From positions 1 to 16,096 of the forward strand of contig JAJYOO010000020.1 of the NCBI GenBank assembly GCA_021796155.1: DNA of 16,096 bases. Direction: 5' to 3'. The translations under genes and the position numbers were made by a program. This DNA comes from Chloroflexota bacterium (GTDB lineage: Bacteria; Chloroflexota; Anaerolineae; Anaerolineales; Villigracilaceae). How positions within the stretch are numbered: the stretch's first letter is position 1; each line of letters starts with the position of its first letter. The notes beneath the pieces were generated by a model. The model made no database searches. It was not told where the DNA came from and saw nothing but the letters and a program-made list of their open reading frames with translations. Below, one piece after another: positions 8,361 through 14,520 of the stretch.

Positions 8361-8786
8361 TTAGATATACAGTCCTTCTGCATCTTCCAACGCGGACTTT
8401 GCCCACGCTTTTATATCTTCGCAATACACTTCCGCGTTCTCCGTGCGGACATCCAGAATCGTTTTCGTCCATGTGGTTTTGTTGATGACGGGCTTACCAT
8501 CTTTAGATGTGATTTTGAATTTTCTCTTACCGCTGTCAACCAAATCCTTGTTTTGCTTTCTGATGAACTCAGGCGATTTATTTTCCACGAGAAATTCTCT
8601 CAATAACTCTCGCTCGTACAGCCAGCTCTCGCGCGTCAACCTGCTGGAATGCTGGAGCATGAACGTTGCCACCGTTAAATTATGCACCGTGCCGAAGTAG
8701 GCTGGGTCTGAAAATTCCAGCGCCATCAATTCGTCGAAGCGTGATTGACATAAATTATCAACCGCACCGCATTCGGGACAATTCAT
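8361..8786 (-). CDS. DUF5946-like small protein
   Basis: The 141-residue soluble protein starts with a CPECG zinc-type knuckle (C3 and C6, with C13 nearby). It then has a helical part with VHNLTVATFMLQHSS. That pattern, an N-terminal CxxC followed by an 'H.LTV.....QH' helix, matches what I remember of the DUF5946 family, whose function is not known. No signal peptide or membrane segment is present. The ribosome binding site is weak (GAAGAG-like). It is the first gene after the riboswitch terminator: only 34 bases separate the end of the terminator T-run from its ATG. It is therefore the gene most directly controlled by the SAM switch, ahead of metH. Family match is moderate and the biochemical role unknown. 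Confidence 0.7.
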   Translation of the reverse strand: MNCPECGAVDNLCQSRFDELMALEFSDPAYFGTVHNLTVATFMLQHSSRLTRESWLYERELLREFLVENKSPEFIRKQNKDLVDSGKRKFKITSKDGKPVINKTTWTKTILDVRTENAEVYCEDIKAWAKSALEDAEGLYI

Positions 8787-8820
8787 TTACTCTTCTCTCT
8801 GTTCTCTAATTTCTTTATCT

Positions 8821-8852
8821 CACAACAAAAACGCCTCTCAAGATGAGAGGCG
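8821..8852 (-). terminator. Intrinsic terminator of the SAM-I riboswitch
   Basis: On the minus strand GCCTCTC (8851-8845), a five-base loop and GAGAGGC (8839-8833) form a perfect stem, extendable by one more pair at 8852/8832. A T-rich tract (TTTTTGTTGTG) follows immediately. The upstream half (8849-8841, CTCTCATCT) is perfectly complementary to AGATGAGAG at 8879-8871, the 3' strand of riboswitch helix P1. Antiterminator and terminator are therefore mutually exclusive. Confidence 0.93.
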
Positions 8853-8870
8853 ACATGATCATAACATCAT

Positions 8871-9044
8871 CTCTCATCTCCCAGACACTTGTCTGCCGAA
8901 ATTGGCACCTGCGTTAGTTTTGTAGTTTGTTAGTTAAGTGGTTTCATAGTTTTGCAACTACCTAACTACTCAACTTTTGAACTATCTAACTACATTCGGT
9001 TGCCGAGGCGTCATCGGGTCGGTCCCTCAGCCTCTCTGGATGAG
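8871..9044 (-). promoter_or_regulatory. SAM-I (S-box) riboswitch aptamer and antiterminator strand
   Basis: The S-box core reads in order on the minus strand. P1 5' strand CTCATC is at 9044-9039 and AGAGAG at 9037-9032. GAGGGA (9028-9023) and CCCGATGA (9018-9011) form the P2 kink-turn part, and GGCAACC is at 9004-8998. GGTGCCAAT is at 8909-8901. A P4 hairpin CAGAC/GTCTG lies at 8895-8882, and the P1 3' strand GATGAG at 8878-8873. S-box RNAs bind S-adenosylmethionine. With ligand, P1 forms and the downstream terminator stops transcription. Without it, the P1 3' strand pairs with the terminator arm and transcription continues. At about 170 nt it is longer than the usual S-box aptamer because P3 is hugely extended. 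The nearest gene is DUF5946-like; metH is the third gene. Confidence 0.95.
8915..8992. repeat. Octamer-built palindrome forming the riboswitch P3 arm
   Basis: On the plus strand TAGTT recurs every 8 bp at 8915, 8923, 8931, 8939 (TGGTT) and 8947. After a TTGC centre, AACTA recurs every 8 bp at 8956, 8964, 8972 (AACTT), 8980 and 8988. Every left block lies exactly opposite a right block around a dyad at 8953.5. Folded as RNA this gives five 5-bp helices (two with one mismatch) separated by 3x3 internal loops, because the three-base spacers are mostly not complementary. Confidence 0.9.
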
Positions 9045-9070
9045 TACAGTTCCTATTGAATTGTTGCGGG

Positions 9071-9099
9071 AGTTTATCACGCGGGCAGGGGATTGTCAA
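9071..9099 (-). promoter_or_regulatory. Sigma70-type promoter of the SAM-riboswitch operon
   Basis: On the minus strand a consensus -35 TTGACA (9099-9094) is followed by a 17-bp spacer and TAAACT (9076-9071), which matches four of six -10 positions. Transcription would start near 9064, about 20 nt before riboswitch helix P1. This placement is what an S-box leader needs. Confidence 0.75.
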
Positions 9100-9124
9100 A
9101 CGAGCGGGTGTGAAGAGTGGCGGT

Positions 9125-9130
9125 TATAAT
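9125..9130 (+). promoter_or_regulatory. Possible -10 element for the plus-strand GT39-like gene
   Basis: TATAAT lies 37 bp before the chosen ATG at 9167. No -35 hexamer is seen at 16-18 bp; TTGTCA at 9093-9098 is 26 bp away. The call rests on the hexamer and its position in a divergent intergenic region. Confidence 0.3.
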
Positions 9131-9166
9131 AAATTTGAATTTGCAGGTCGAAGAAGCAGGAACAAG

Positions 9167-10705
9167 ATGCAGACCGTGTGGAAACAATTGAAAGCCTTGG
9201 CAGTGAAGCCTGTATGGGCAGAATGGCTGCTTATCATTTTGGCCCTTGTGTTGCGTTTGCGCCAATATATTGCTAATCGTTCTTTTTGGGTTGATGAGGC
9301 CAATCTAGCTCTGAATATTGTAGATCGTACATTCCGCGGCTTGACTCAACCATTGGATTATGAACAAGGTGCACCGATTGGGTTTCTTTTCATTGAAAAA
9401 GCCATTATTACCGTTTTATCGAATCAGGATTACATTCTTCGACTCTTCCCGCTCATCTCAGGCATTCTGGTCTGTTTTCTTTTCTATCTCATCATCAAAT
9501 CCTTGTTAAATAGCAAGGCGGCAGTTTTCTTTGCTCTTTTTGTATTGGCCATATCCTGGCCGCTAATTTATTATTCCTCCGAGCTCAAACAATATTCCAG
9601 CGATGCAATGATCAGCCTGCTGCTCATTTATCTGTCATTGCGATGTTTCGGCGATCAGACTCGGCTCAGGGATTTTATTTTATTGGGAGCTGTGGGCTTT
9701 GTCGCCATTTGGACATCGCATCCATCGGCCTTCGTTCTGGCGGGAATTGGTGTTGCATTGGCCTTTGACCGATTCACCAAGAAAGCCTATACGTCTCTGG
9801 CTTGGACGACGGGCCTTGGCGTGGCATGGCTGGCCTCACTGGGCACCGAATATTTGGTCTCCCTGCGTTATTTGGTTGGTAATGATTATCTCCGGAACTA
9901 TTGGGAACATGGCTTCATGCCTTTGCCACCATGGAGCGATCCGGGTTGGTTCCTGCAATCCTATTTGTCATTGTTGATCACCGTCAGTCCAAGTCTGGAT
10001 CGTTGGTACCTCGCCAGTATTTGCTCTCTGCTGATCGTTGCCGGAATTATTTCGTTTTTCCTCCGCGACCGGATCATTGGATTATTGACCTTTCTTCCGT
10101 TTGTGATGATAACCTTCGCTTCTGCCTTGCAGCGATATCCGCTCCGAGGACGGTTTATGCTTTTCCTGGTCCCCTTTGCGATTTTATTAATGGCTGAAGG
10201 ATTGGGCCGAATCTTTTCATTGCTTGATAAATGGAATCGCATTCCCGCTGTGGTGGTCAGTGCAGTCCTGGTAGTAACTTTGCTTTGGGTACCTATTTCT
10301 GGCATAGCTACTAAATTCCTTACACCTCCGAAGCGCCAGGATATTAAGCCAGTAATGCAATACGTGATGCAGAATAGAAAAGAGGGCGACATCGTATACG
10401 TTTATCATGGCGCCCGGCCCGCGTTCAATTATTACGCTCCTTTCTATGGCCTCGACCAGGGTAATATCATTGCGGGACAGGATCTTCCGGATCACCCTGC
10501 TCTTAAACAATTTTTCAATGACATTGATCAACTAAGGGGGAAGGGCAGGGTCTGGATTATCTTTACGAACATTGTTGATTGTGGCGGCTGCAAAGGCGAC
10601 ATGGAAACTTATTACGTTCAGTATATCAACCAGTATGGTTCAGCGGTAGACAAGTTTCAGGCCATAGATGCCGACGTGTATCTATATAATCTAACCGCAC
10701 AATAA
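9167..10705 (+). CDS. GT39-like membrane glycosyltransferase, divergent and monocistronic
   Basis: This 512-residue polytopic membrane protein has the GT39/ArnT-like layout. A first membrane segment (about 17-31) is followed by FWVDEANLAL, with acidic pair D43-E44 in the first outer loop. Roughly ten more hydrophobic segments follow, then a soluble C-terminal part beginning near GDIVYVYHGARPAFNYYAP. It is only distantly related to the two minus-strand paralogues and lacks their HPYEYVYYN and DYWGTS motifs. I chose the ATG at 9167 because AGGA precedes it at a good distance. A longer reading from TTG at 9056 would run through the minus-strand promoter and add 37 residues unlike a membrane-protein N-terminus. 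No obvious partner gene is adjacent. The substrate is unknown. Confidence 0.75.
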   Translation: MQTVWKQLKALAVKPVWAEWLLIILALVLRLRQYIANRSFWVDEANLALNIVDRTFRGLTQPLDYEQGAPIGFLFIEKAIITVLSNQDYILRLFPLISGILVCFLFYLIIKSLLNSKAAVFFALFVLAISWPLIYYSSELKQYSSDAMISLLLIYLSLRCFGDQTRLRDFILLGAVGFVAIWTSHPSAFVLAGIGVALAFDRFTKKAYTSLAWTTGLGVAWLASLGTEYLVSLRYLVGNDYLRNYWEHGFMPLPPWSDPGWFLQSYLSLLITVSPSLDRWYLASICSLLIVAGIISFFLRDRIIGLLTFLPFVMITFASALQRYPLRGRFMLFLVPFAILLMAEGLGRIFSLLDKWNRIPAVVVSAVLVVTLLWVPISGIATKFLTPPKRQDIKPVMQYVMQNRKEGDIVYVYHGARPAFNYYAPFYGLDQGNIIAGQDLPDHPALKQFFNDIDQLRGKGRVWIIFTNIVDCGGCKGDMETYYVQYINQYGSAVDKFQAIDADVYLYNLTAQ

Positions 10706-10741
10706 TCATCCCTTTGTTTTCTCTCAATTGACAAAACGAGC

Positions 10742-10778
10742 TATAATAGAATGGGTTACGATTAAGGAAAAACTTAAT
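10742..10778 (+). promoter_or_regulatory. -10 element and downstream palindrome before the tungstate-block regulator
   Basis: TATAAT occurs at 10742-10747 with only a poor -35 at standard spacing. Downstream, ATTAAG (10761-10766), a GAAAAA spacer and CTTAAT (10773-10778) make a perfect 6-bp inverted repeat ending four bases before the regulator ATG. It could be an operator for autoregulation, or an RNA hairpin that hides the only purine-rich ribosome-binding candidate (AAGGA at 10764-10768). Both uses are inference. Confidence 0.45.
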
Positions 10779-10782
10779 TGCT

Positions 10783-11757
10783 ATGGATTCGATTCGGACT
10801 CTCAGCGCTTTTGACCAAATCAAACTTCTTTCGGACTCGCGCCGGATGATGATCTTGCGTTTGCTGATGGCGGAACCGGCCACGCTCACGCATCTGGCAC
10901 GGACCCTCAAGCGGTCTCCGGCATGGATTCGTCATCACATCCTCGCGCTCCAGTCCGCCAACCTCGTCGAGTTGGCCGAAATCCGCACGACGGGCACAGT
11001 GACGGAAAAATATTATCGGGCCAAAGCGAGTGCGTTCCTTTTACGGGAATTGATTTTGCCAAAAGGAAAAAAGCCTGCTGTAATTTTTTCGGGCAGCCAT
11101 GACCTGGCGTTGGAAAGCATTGCTGAAAATCTCGCCAAACACATTTTGTTTTTAAGTCTGCCGGTCGGTTCGTTGGATGGGCTGATGAACCTGCGCCAGG
11201 GACTTTGTCAGATTTCTGGCGCGCATCTTTTGGATGAAAGCGGCGAATACAACACGCCTTATGTTCATCGTTTCTTCCCTGACCGCGAAATCGAAATGGT
11301 CACGCTTGCCAACCGCACGCAAGGATTGATGGTTGCACCGGGAAATCCCAAAGGCATCAAACGCATTTCTGATCTTGCGCGCGAAAATGTGCGATTTGTC
11401 AATCGCAATCCCGGTTCAGGGACGCGATTGTGGTTCGATAATGAATCGAAGCGATCTGGCCTTGCACCAGACTCGATTCGCGGCTATGACCGCATTGTCA
11501 AAACTCACAGCGAAGCGGCTTCTTTGATCGAAGTGGGAAAAGCCGATGCCGCGCTTGGTTTACAGGCCGCCGCGTATCAACACAGACTCGATTTCATCCC
11601 GCTCTTTGAAGAACGCTACGACCTTGTCTTGCCGCGTGAACAAGAACAGACTCTTTCTCCGCTGCTCGATTACATCCAAACCGCTGACTTCCGCCGCGCT
11701 GTGAATTTATTGACCGGCTATAACACGGTTCACAGTGGAGAACAAATTCCAATTTGA
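10783..11757 (+). CDS. HTH plus PBP-like one-component regulator, probably sensing tungstate or molybdate
   Basis: The 324-residue protein starts with an ArsR-like winged helix (about 8-85): 'LLSDSRRMMILRLLMAEPAT' leads into 'LTHLARTLKRSPAWIRHHI'. A periplasmic-binding-protein-like domain follows (about 95-300), of the kind often fused to DNA-binding domains in molybdate or tungstate regulators (PBP_like, PF12727). Diagnostic stretches are GLMVAPGNPKGI, VRFVNRNPGSGTRLWFD and EERYDLVLPRE. There is no signal peptide, so the ligand domain works in the cytoplasm. It heads a tight plus-strand series ending in tupABC, so regulation of that series by tungstate or a related oxyanion is the best reading. 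The ATG has no well-spaced Shine-Dalgarno; AAGGA is 14 bases away and partly inside a palindrome. Activator or repressor action cannot be told. Confidence 0.85.
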   Translation: MDSIRTLSAFDQIKLLSDSRRMMILRLLMAEPATLTHLARTLKRSPAWIRHHILALQSANLVELAEIRTTGTVTEKYYRAKASAFLLRELILPKGKKPAVIFSGSHDLALESIAENLAKHILFLSLPVGSLDGLMNLRQGLCQISGAHLLDESGEYNTPYVHRFFPDREIEMVTLANRTQGLMVAPGNPKGIKRISDLARENVRFVNRNPGSGTRLWFDNESKRSGLAPDSIRGYDRIVKTHSEAASLIEVGKADAALGLQAAAYQHRLDFIPLFEERYDLVLPREQEQTLSPLLDYIQTADFRRAVNLLTGYNTVHSGEQIPI

Positions 11758-11772
11758 AAATTAAGGACCGGG

Positions 11773-12228
11773 ATGAAAAAATTTTCTTTGACCGTTTTGT
11801 TTGTTGCATTTTGCCTGCTGATTTCTGCCTGTGCTCCTGCATCAGCGTCCGATGTAAATGGCCCAAAGACTCCTCAAGCTTTGCAACCAACTGCCGTTTC
11901 GACTGCATTGTTTCAGATCGTCAAACCGGATGGCTCGAAAGTTGGCATGACGTTGGACGAACTTAAGAAGCTTCCGCTCACGCAACTTACGGTTGATGGC
12001 AAAGTAGAGGAAGGTCCGAAATTGATAGATATTTTGAACGCGGCTGGCGTGACCGATTTCACCGAAGTCGCATTGACCGGAAGTTCTGGCCCCGTCACAT
12101 TGACACGCGCTCAAGTGGATGCCAATACTATTTTGGATTTCAATAATCACGGCACGATGAAGCTGGCAACGACCTACGTTCCCAAACCGAATTGGACAAA
12201 GGATGTTTCTGAGATAACGGTCAAATGA
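11773..12228 (+). CDS. Small lipoprotein with a reduced molybdopterin-oxidoreductase-like fold
   Basis: The 151-residue protein has a lipoprotein signal (hydrophobic core about 5-16, lipobox LISAC) with predicted lipidation at C20. The mature part contains MTLDELKKLPLTQLTVDGKV, LIDILNAAGV and VALTGSSGPVTLTRAQVD. This order resembles the core of sulfite-oxidase-type molybdopterin-binding domains ('L..LK.LP', then 'L.D.L..AG'). No cysteine remains after C20, so the usual metal-ligating cysteine of those enzymes is missing and catalysis is unlikely. AAGGA lies five bases before the ATG. It follows the regulator by 15 bp and overlaps the next gene by 4 bp. An accessory role at the outer face of the membrane in tungstate or pterin handling is inferred from context only. 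Confidence 0.75.
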   Translation: MKKFSLTVLFVAFCLLISACAPASASDVNGPKTPQALQPTAVSTALFQIVKPDGSKVGMTLDELKKLPLTQLTVDGKVEEGPKLIDILNAAGVTDFTEVALTGSSGPVTLTRAQVDANTILDFNNHGTMKLATTYVPKPNWTKDVSEITVK

Positions 12229-12944
12229 AATTTCTGATTGGCGTTGACGACACAGATAATCTTGAAAGCCGCGGCACAGGACATCGCGTCCGCATGTTGG
12301 CGGATGGATTGTCAGCCAATCGTTTGGGCGAGCCGCAAAGTATCACGCGCCACCAGTTATTGGTTGATCCGCAAATTCCTTACACATCTCACAATAGTTC
12401 GGCATGCGTCCTGATTAAAGCCAACGATGCTGACAAAGTTTGGAATTTCTCGCGTGAATTTCTTTTACGCGAAAGCGCATCCGGCTCGGATGCTGGGCTG
12501 TGTCTCGCACAATGGAGTTCAGTCAATGCTGACGTCGCCGCGTTCGCAGGCCGCGCAAAGCTCGAAGTGTTGACTATGCTCGAAGCACGGGAGACCGCTT
12601 CAAAGTCCGGGATACGATGCGAAGGATTAACCGGAACCGGCGGAGGAATCATCGGCGCGCTGGCCGCGGTTGGTTTACGTTACGCGGGCAACGATGGACG
12701 TTTCTTGTGGCTTCCCGGTCTGCGCGAACTCGAAGGCAAATATTCAGTGTCAGATTTAGTCGCGGCACATATTGATTATGTCTGCACGTTGGATGGTGTT
12801 CAACTTCATCCTGAAACATTAGTTGATGTCGGCGAATGGATTCGACCGATTTTAAAAAATGGTAAAGCGACACTTTATGTCGAGGAGAAAAATCATGAAT
12901 GGGTTGTCATCTCAAAAGATCGCATCAAGAGTCTTTCTGACTGA
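12225..12944 (+). CDS. Short TiaS-like protein (N-terminal part of tRNA-Ile2 agmatinylcytidine synthase family)
   Basis: The 239-residue cytoplasmic protein opens with FLIGVDDTDNLESRGTGH, like the kinase-type domain of archaeal TiaS. It also has IPYTSHNSSACVLI and GGGIIGALAAVGLRYAG, both at places expected from TiaS. TiaS activates C2 of cytidine 34 in tRNA-Ile2 and adds agmatine. Archaeal TiaS is over 400 residues and ends with an OB-fold and a zinc ribbon for tRNA binding. Both are absent here, and bacteria normally use TilS for this codon. A different substrate is therefore likely. The ATG overlaps the lipoprotein stop by 4 bp. The 3' end overlaps the next gene by 50 bp, and that gene's GAGGAG ribosome binding site lies inside it. 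Its place in a tungstate block is unexplained. Family resemblance is good; function is unknown. Confidence 0.75.
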   Translation: MKFLIGVDDTDNLESRGTGHRVRMLADGLSANRLGEPQSITRHQLLVDPQIPYTSHNSSACVLIKANDADKVWNFSREFLLRESASGSDAGLCLAQWSSVNADVAAFAGRAKLEVLTMLEARETASKSGIRCEGLTGTGGGIIGALAAVGLRYAGNDGRFLWLPGLRELEGKYSVSDLVAAHIDYVCTLDGVQLHPETLVDVGEWIRPILKNGKATLYVEEKNHEWVVISKDRIKSLSD

Positions 12945-13470
12945 TTGGACGTTGTCCTGGCTTGAAGCCTTGCTATTGCTTGGCAGCGGCGCGTTGATCG
13001 TCGTCTTGCATCAAGCTCTGCGGTTGCCGCTGGGTATGCCGGGTTGGCAGGGCATCGGCTGGATGGCGCTGTTGATCATCGGGCGCATGTCGTCGCGCTT
13101 CCGCGGCGCGGCCAGTGTTGCAAGCCTCGGCGCGTCGCTCACTTCGTTGGTGCCGGGTTTGCGCGGTGGTGATTCGTTTATCTGGTTGTTTTATCTTTTG
13201 CCGGGACCAGTGATGGACGCTGCGTTTTATTATCTGCCGCGCTATGCAAATAAACTTTGGTTCCTTGTTTTGCTTGGGGGCGTGGCGCTTGTCACCAAGC
13301 CTTTGACCCAACTTTTGATTGATCTCATTACTGGCTGGCCGTTTGGTTCATTTCGCTTCGGTGTTGAATATCCTATTGCGACTCACTTTTTGTTTGGTTT
13401 GATCGGCGGGTTGCTTGGCGCGCTGGTTGTGCTTGGAATCCATTTTGTTTCACCAAAGCTCAAGATGTAA
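12895..13470 (+). CDS. Small polytopic membrane protein, possibly ECF S-component-like
   Basis: The 191-residue protein has about five or six hydrophobic segments (about 22-42, 50-65, 92-112, 120-142 and 158-183) with short loops. Its size, the glycine-rich last segment (FGLIGGLLGALVVLG) and the fold pattern suggest an S-component of an energy-coupling-factor transporter or a related small permease. No substrate motif is recognised. I chose the ATG at 12895 because GAGGAG lies seven bases before it, inside the preceding gene. An earlier ATG at 12859 would add 12 residues and lacks that site. The 50-bp overlap with the TiaS-like gene implies cotranscription and coupling. No ECF ATPase or T-component is visible in the window. 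It could help bring in a metal or pterin precursor, but this is a guess. Confidence 0.65.
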   Translation: MNGLSSQKIASRVFLTDWTLSWLEALLLLGSGALIVVLHQALRLPLGMPGWQGIGWMALLIIGRMSSRFRGAASVASLGASLTSLVPGLRGGDSFIWLFYLLPGPVMDAAFYYLPRYANKLWFLVLLGGVALVTKPLTQLLIDLITGWPFGSFRFGVEYPIATHFLFGLIGGLLGALVVLGIHFVSPKLKM

Positions 13471-13474
13471 AAAT

Positions 13475-13540
13475 CATGAGAACTACGCGGCTATCAAGGC
13501 CCCGAACGTGATGACCGCGTTGTATCAAAAATTCTTTTGA
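13475..13540 (+). pseudogene. Possible remnant of a gene tail just before tupA
   Basis: The 80-bp gap before tupA contains an open stretch that reads HENYAAIKAPNVMTALYQKF plus F and a TGA. It uses codons typical of neighbouring genes. Its stop overlaps the tupA ribosome binding site (TTTTGAGGAG), as in translationally coupled genes. It is in a different frame from the membrane protein that ends at 13470, and I see no start codon or ribosome binding site for it. It may be the surviving end of a lost gene, or chance. I do not recognise the peptide. Confidence 0.25.
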
Positions 13541-13550
13541 GGAGAATGAA

Positions 13551-14450
13551 ATGAAGCACTTAAATTTCTTGCTGTGCTTGTTGCTGGCACTTGCCTTCGT
13601 GTTGGGCGCATGTGGCCCTGCCGCAACTCCCGCGCCGACAGCGGCTCCTGCAACTGCTGCCGCGCCTGCCAACCCTGATCTGATTCTGGCGACCACAACC
13701 TCGACGCAAGACTCGGGTCTGCTCGATGTGTTGATTCCGCTCTTTGAGCAGCAGACCGGCTACAAAGTCAAGACCGTTGCGGTTGGAACGGGTCAGGCCT
13801 TGAAAATGGGGCAGGACGGCAATGCGGATGTCCTGCTCGTCCACGCGCCATCGTCGGAAGTAACCTATATGGATGGCGGCTTTGGCAAAGACCGTTTCCT
13901 GGTTATGCACAATGATTTCATCATCGTTGGGCCTTCATCCGATCCGGCTGAGATCAAAGGCGACACCAATGCTGTGGATGCTTTCAAAAAGATCGCGGCT
14001 GCGGGGGCGACATTCATTTCGCGTGGCGATCAATCGGGCACGAACACAAAAGAATTGGCTTTGTGGAAGAGCGCGGCCATTGACCTGGTCGGCACGAAGC
14101 CGAGCTGGTACATCCAAAGCGGGCAGGGAATGGGAAACACGCTGACGATTGCATCTGAAAAAGGCGCGTACACGTTGACAGACCGCGCCACATATCTGGC
14201 GAACAAAGCCAATCTGCAACTGGATATTTTGGTTGAGAAGGATAATTCACTGCTCAATATTTACCATGTGATCACGGTCAATCCGGATAAATGGCCCAAG
14301 GTTAATTACACGGGCGCACTTGCTTTTGCGAAGTGGATCACTTCACCTGCCATTCAAAATGACGTGATCGGCAAGTTCGGCACGGATAAATTCGGCCAGC
14401 CGTTATTTTTCCCGGACGCCGACAAGACCGATGCGGATTTCGGTTTGTAG
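13551..14450 (+). CDS. tupA: Tungstate ABC transporter substrate-binding lipoprotein
   Basis: TupA captures tungstate outside the cell and delivers it to TupBC. The 299-residue protein has a signal with lipobox LGAC and predicted lipidation at C21. A flexible Ala/Pro/Thr linker (22-42) follows, then the mature domain. Hallmarks of the family are ILATTTSTQDSGLLD (45-59), AVGTGQAL (77-84), ADVLLVHAPS (92-101) and SRGDQSGTNTKE (157-168). The two TTTS and SRGD-type stretches normally contact the oxyanion. GAGGAG lies six bases before the ATG. Molybdate binding is possible, but the TTTST signature favours the Tup (tungstate) branch over ModA or WtpA. A terminator-like hairpin and a palindromic repeat follow before tupB, so tupA may be expressed more strongly than the permease genes. 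Confidence 0.95.
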   Translation: MKHLNFLLCLLLALAFVLGACGPAATPAPTAAPATAAAPANPDLILATTTSTQDSGLLDVLIPLFEQQTGYKVKTVAVGTGQALKMGQDGNADVLLVHAPSSEVTYMDGGFGKDRFLVMHNDFIIVGPSSDPAEIKGDTNAVDAFKKIAAAGATFISRGDQSGTNTKELALWKSAAIDLVGTKPSWYIQSGQGMGNTLTIASEKGAYTLTDRATYLANKANLQLDILVEKDNSLLNIYHVITVNPDKWPKVNYTGALAFAKWITSPAIQNDVIGKFGTDKFGQPLFFPDADKTDADFGL

Positions 14451-14477
14451 AGAATAGGCATTTAAATAAGAGATGAT

Positions 14478-14520
14478 GAGAGACGAATAGAATCTTTCCA
14501 TTCGTTTCTCGTTATTGTTT
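14478..14520 (+). terminator. Terminator-like hairpin after tupA
   Basis: GAGAGACGAAT (14478-14488) pairs with ATTCGTTTCTC (14500-14510) over 11 bp with one G-T pair, leaving an 11-base loop. The T-rich GTTATTGTTT follows. The stem is A+T-rich and the T-run broken, so termination may be partial, setting tupA above tupBC. Confidence 0.5.

Noticed and set aside
8915..8992. Phased octamers read as a CRISPR array or a satellite-like repeat gene
   Set aside because: Units are 8 bp with no unique spacers, form one dyad, and lie inside the P3 arm of a clear S-box aptamer. No cas genes are present.
9056..9166. Longer N-terminus for the plus-strand GT39-like protein from a TTG at 9056
   Set aside because: It would cross the minus-strand promoter, adds 37 residues unlike a membrane-protein start, and has no ribosome binding site. 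The ATG at 9167 has AGGA at good distance.
10728..10747. TTGACA at 10728-10733 paired with TATAAT at 10742-10747 as a promoter
   Set aside because: The spacer is only 8 bp, far below the 16-18 bp that sigma70 promoters need. Only the TATAAT was kept as a weak candidate.
12859..12894. Earlier ATG at 12859 for the small membrane protein
   Set aside because: It lacks a ribosome binding site, and the added 12 residues are a charged stretch. GAGGAG precedes the ATG at 12895.
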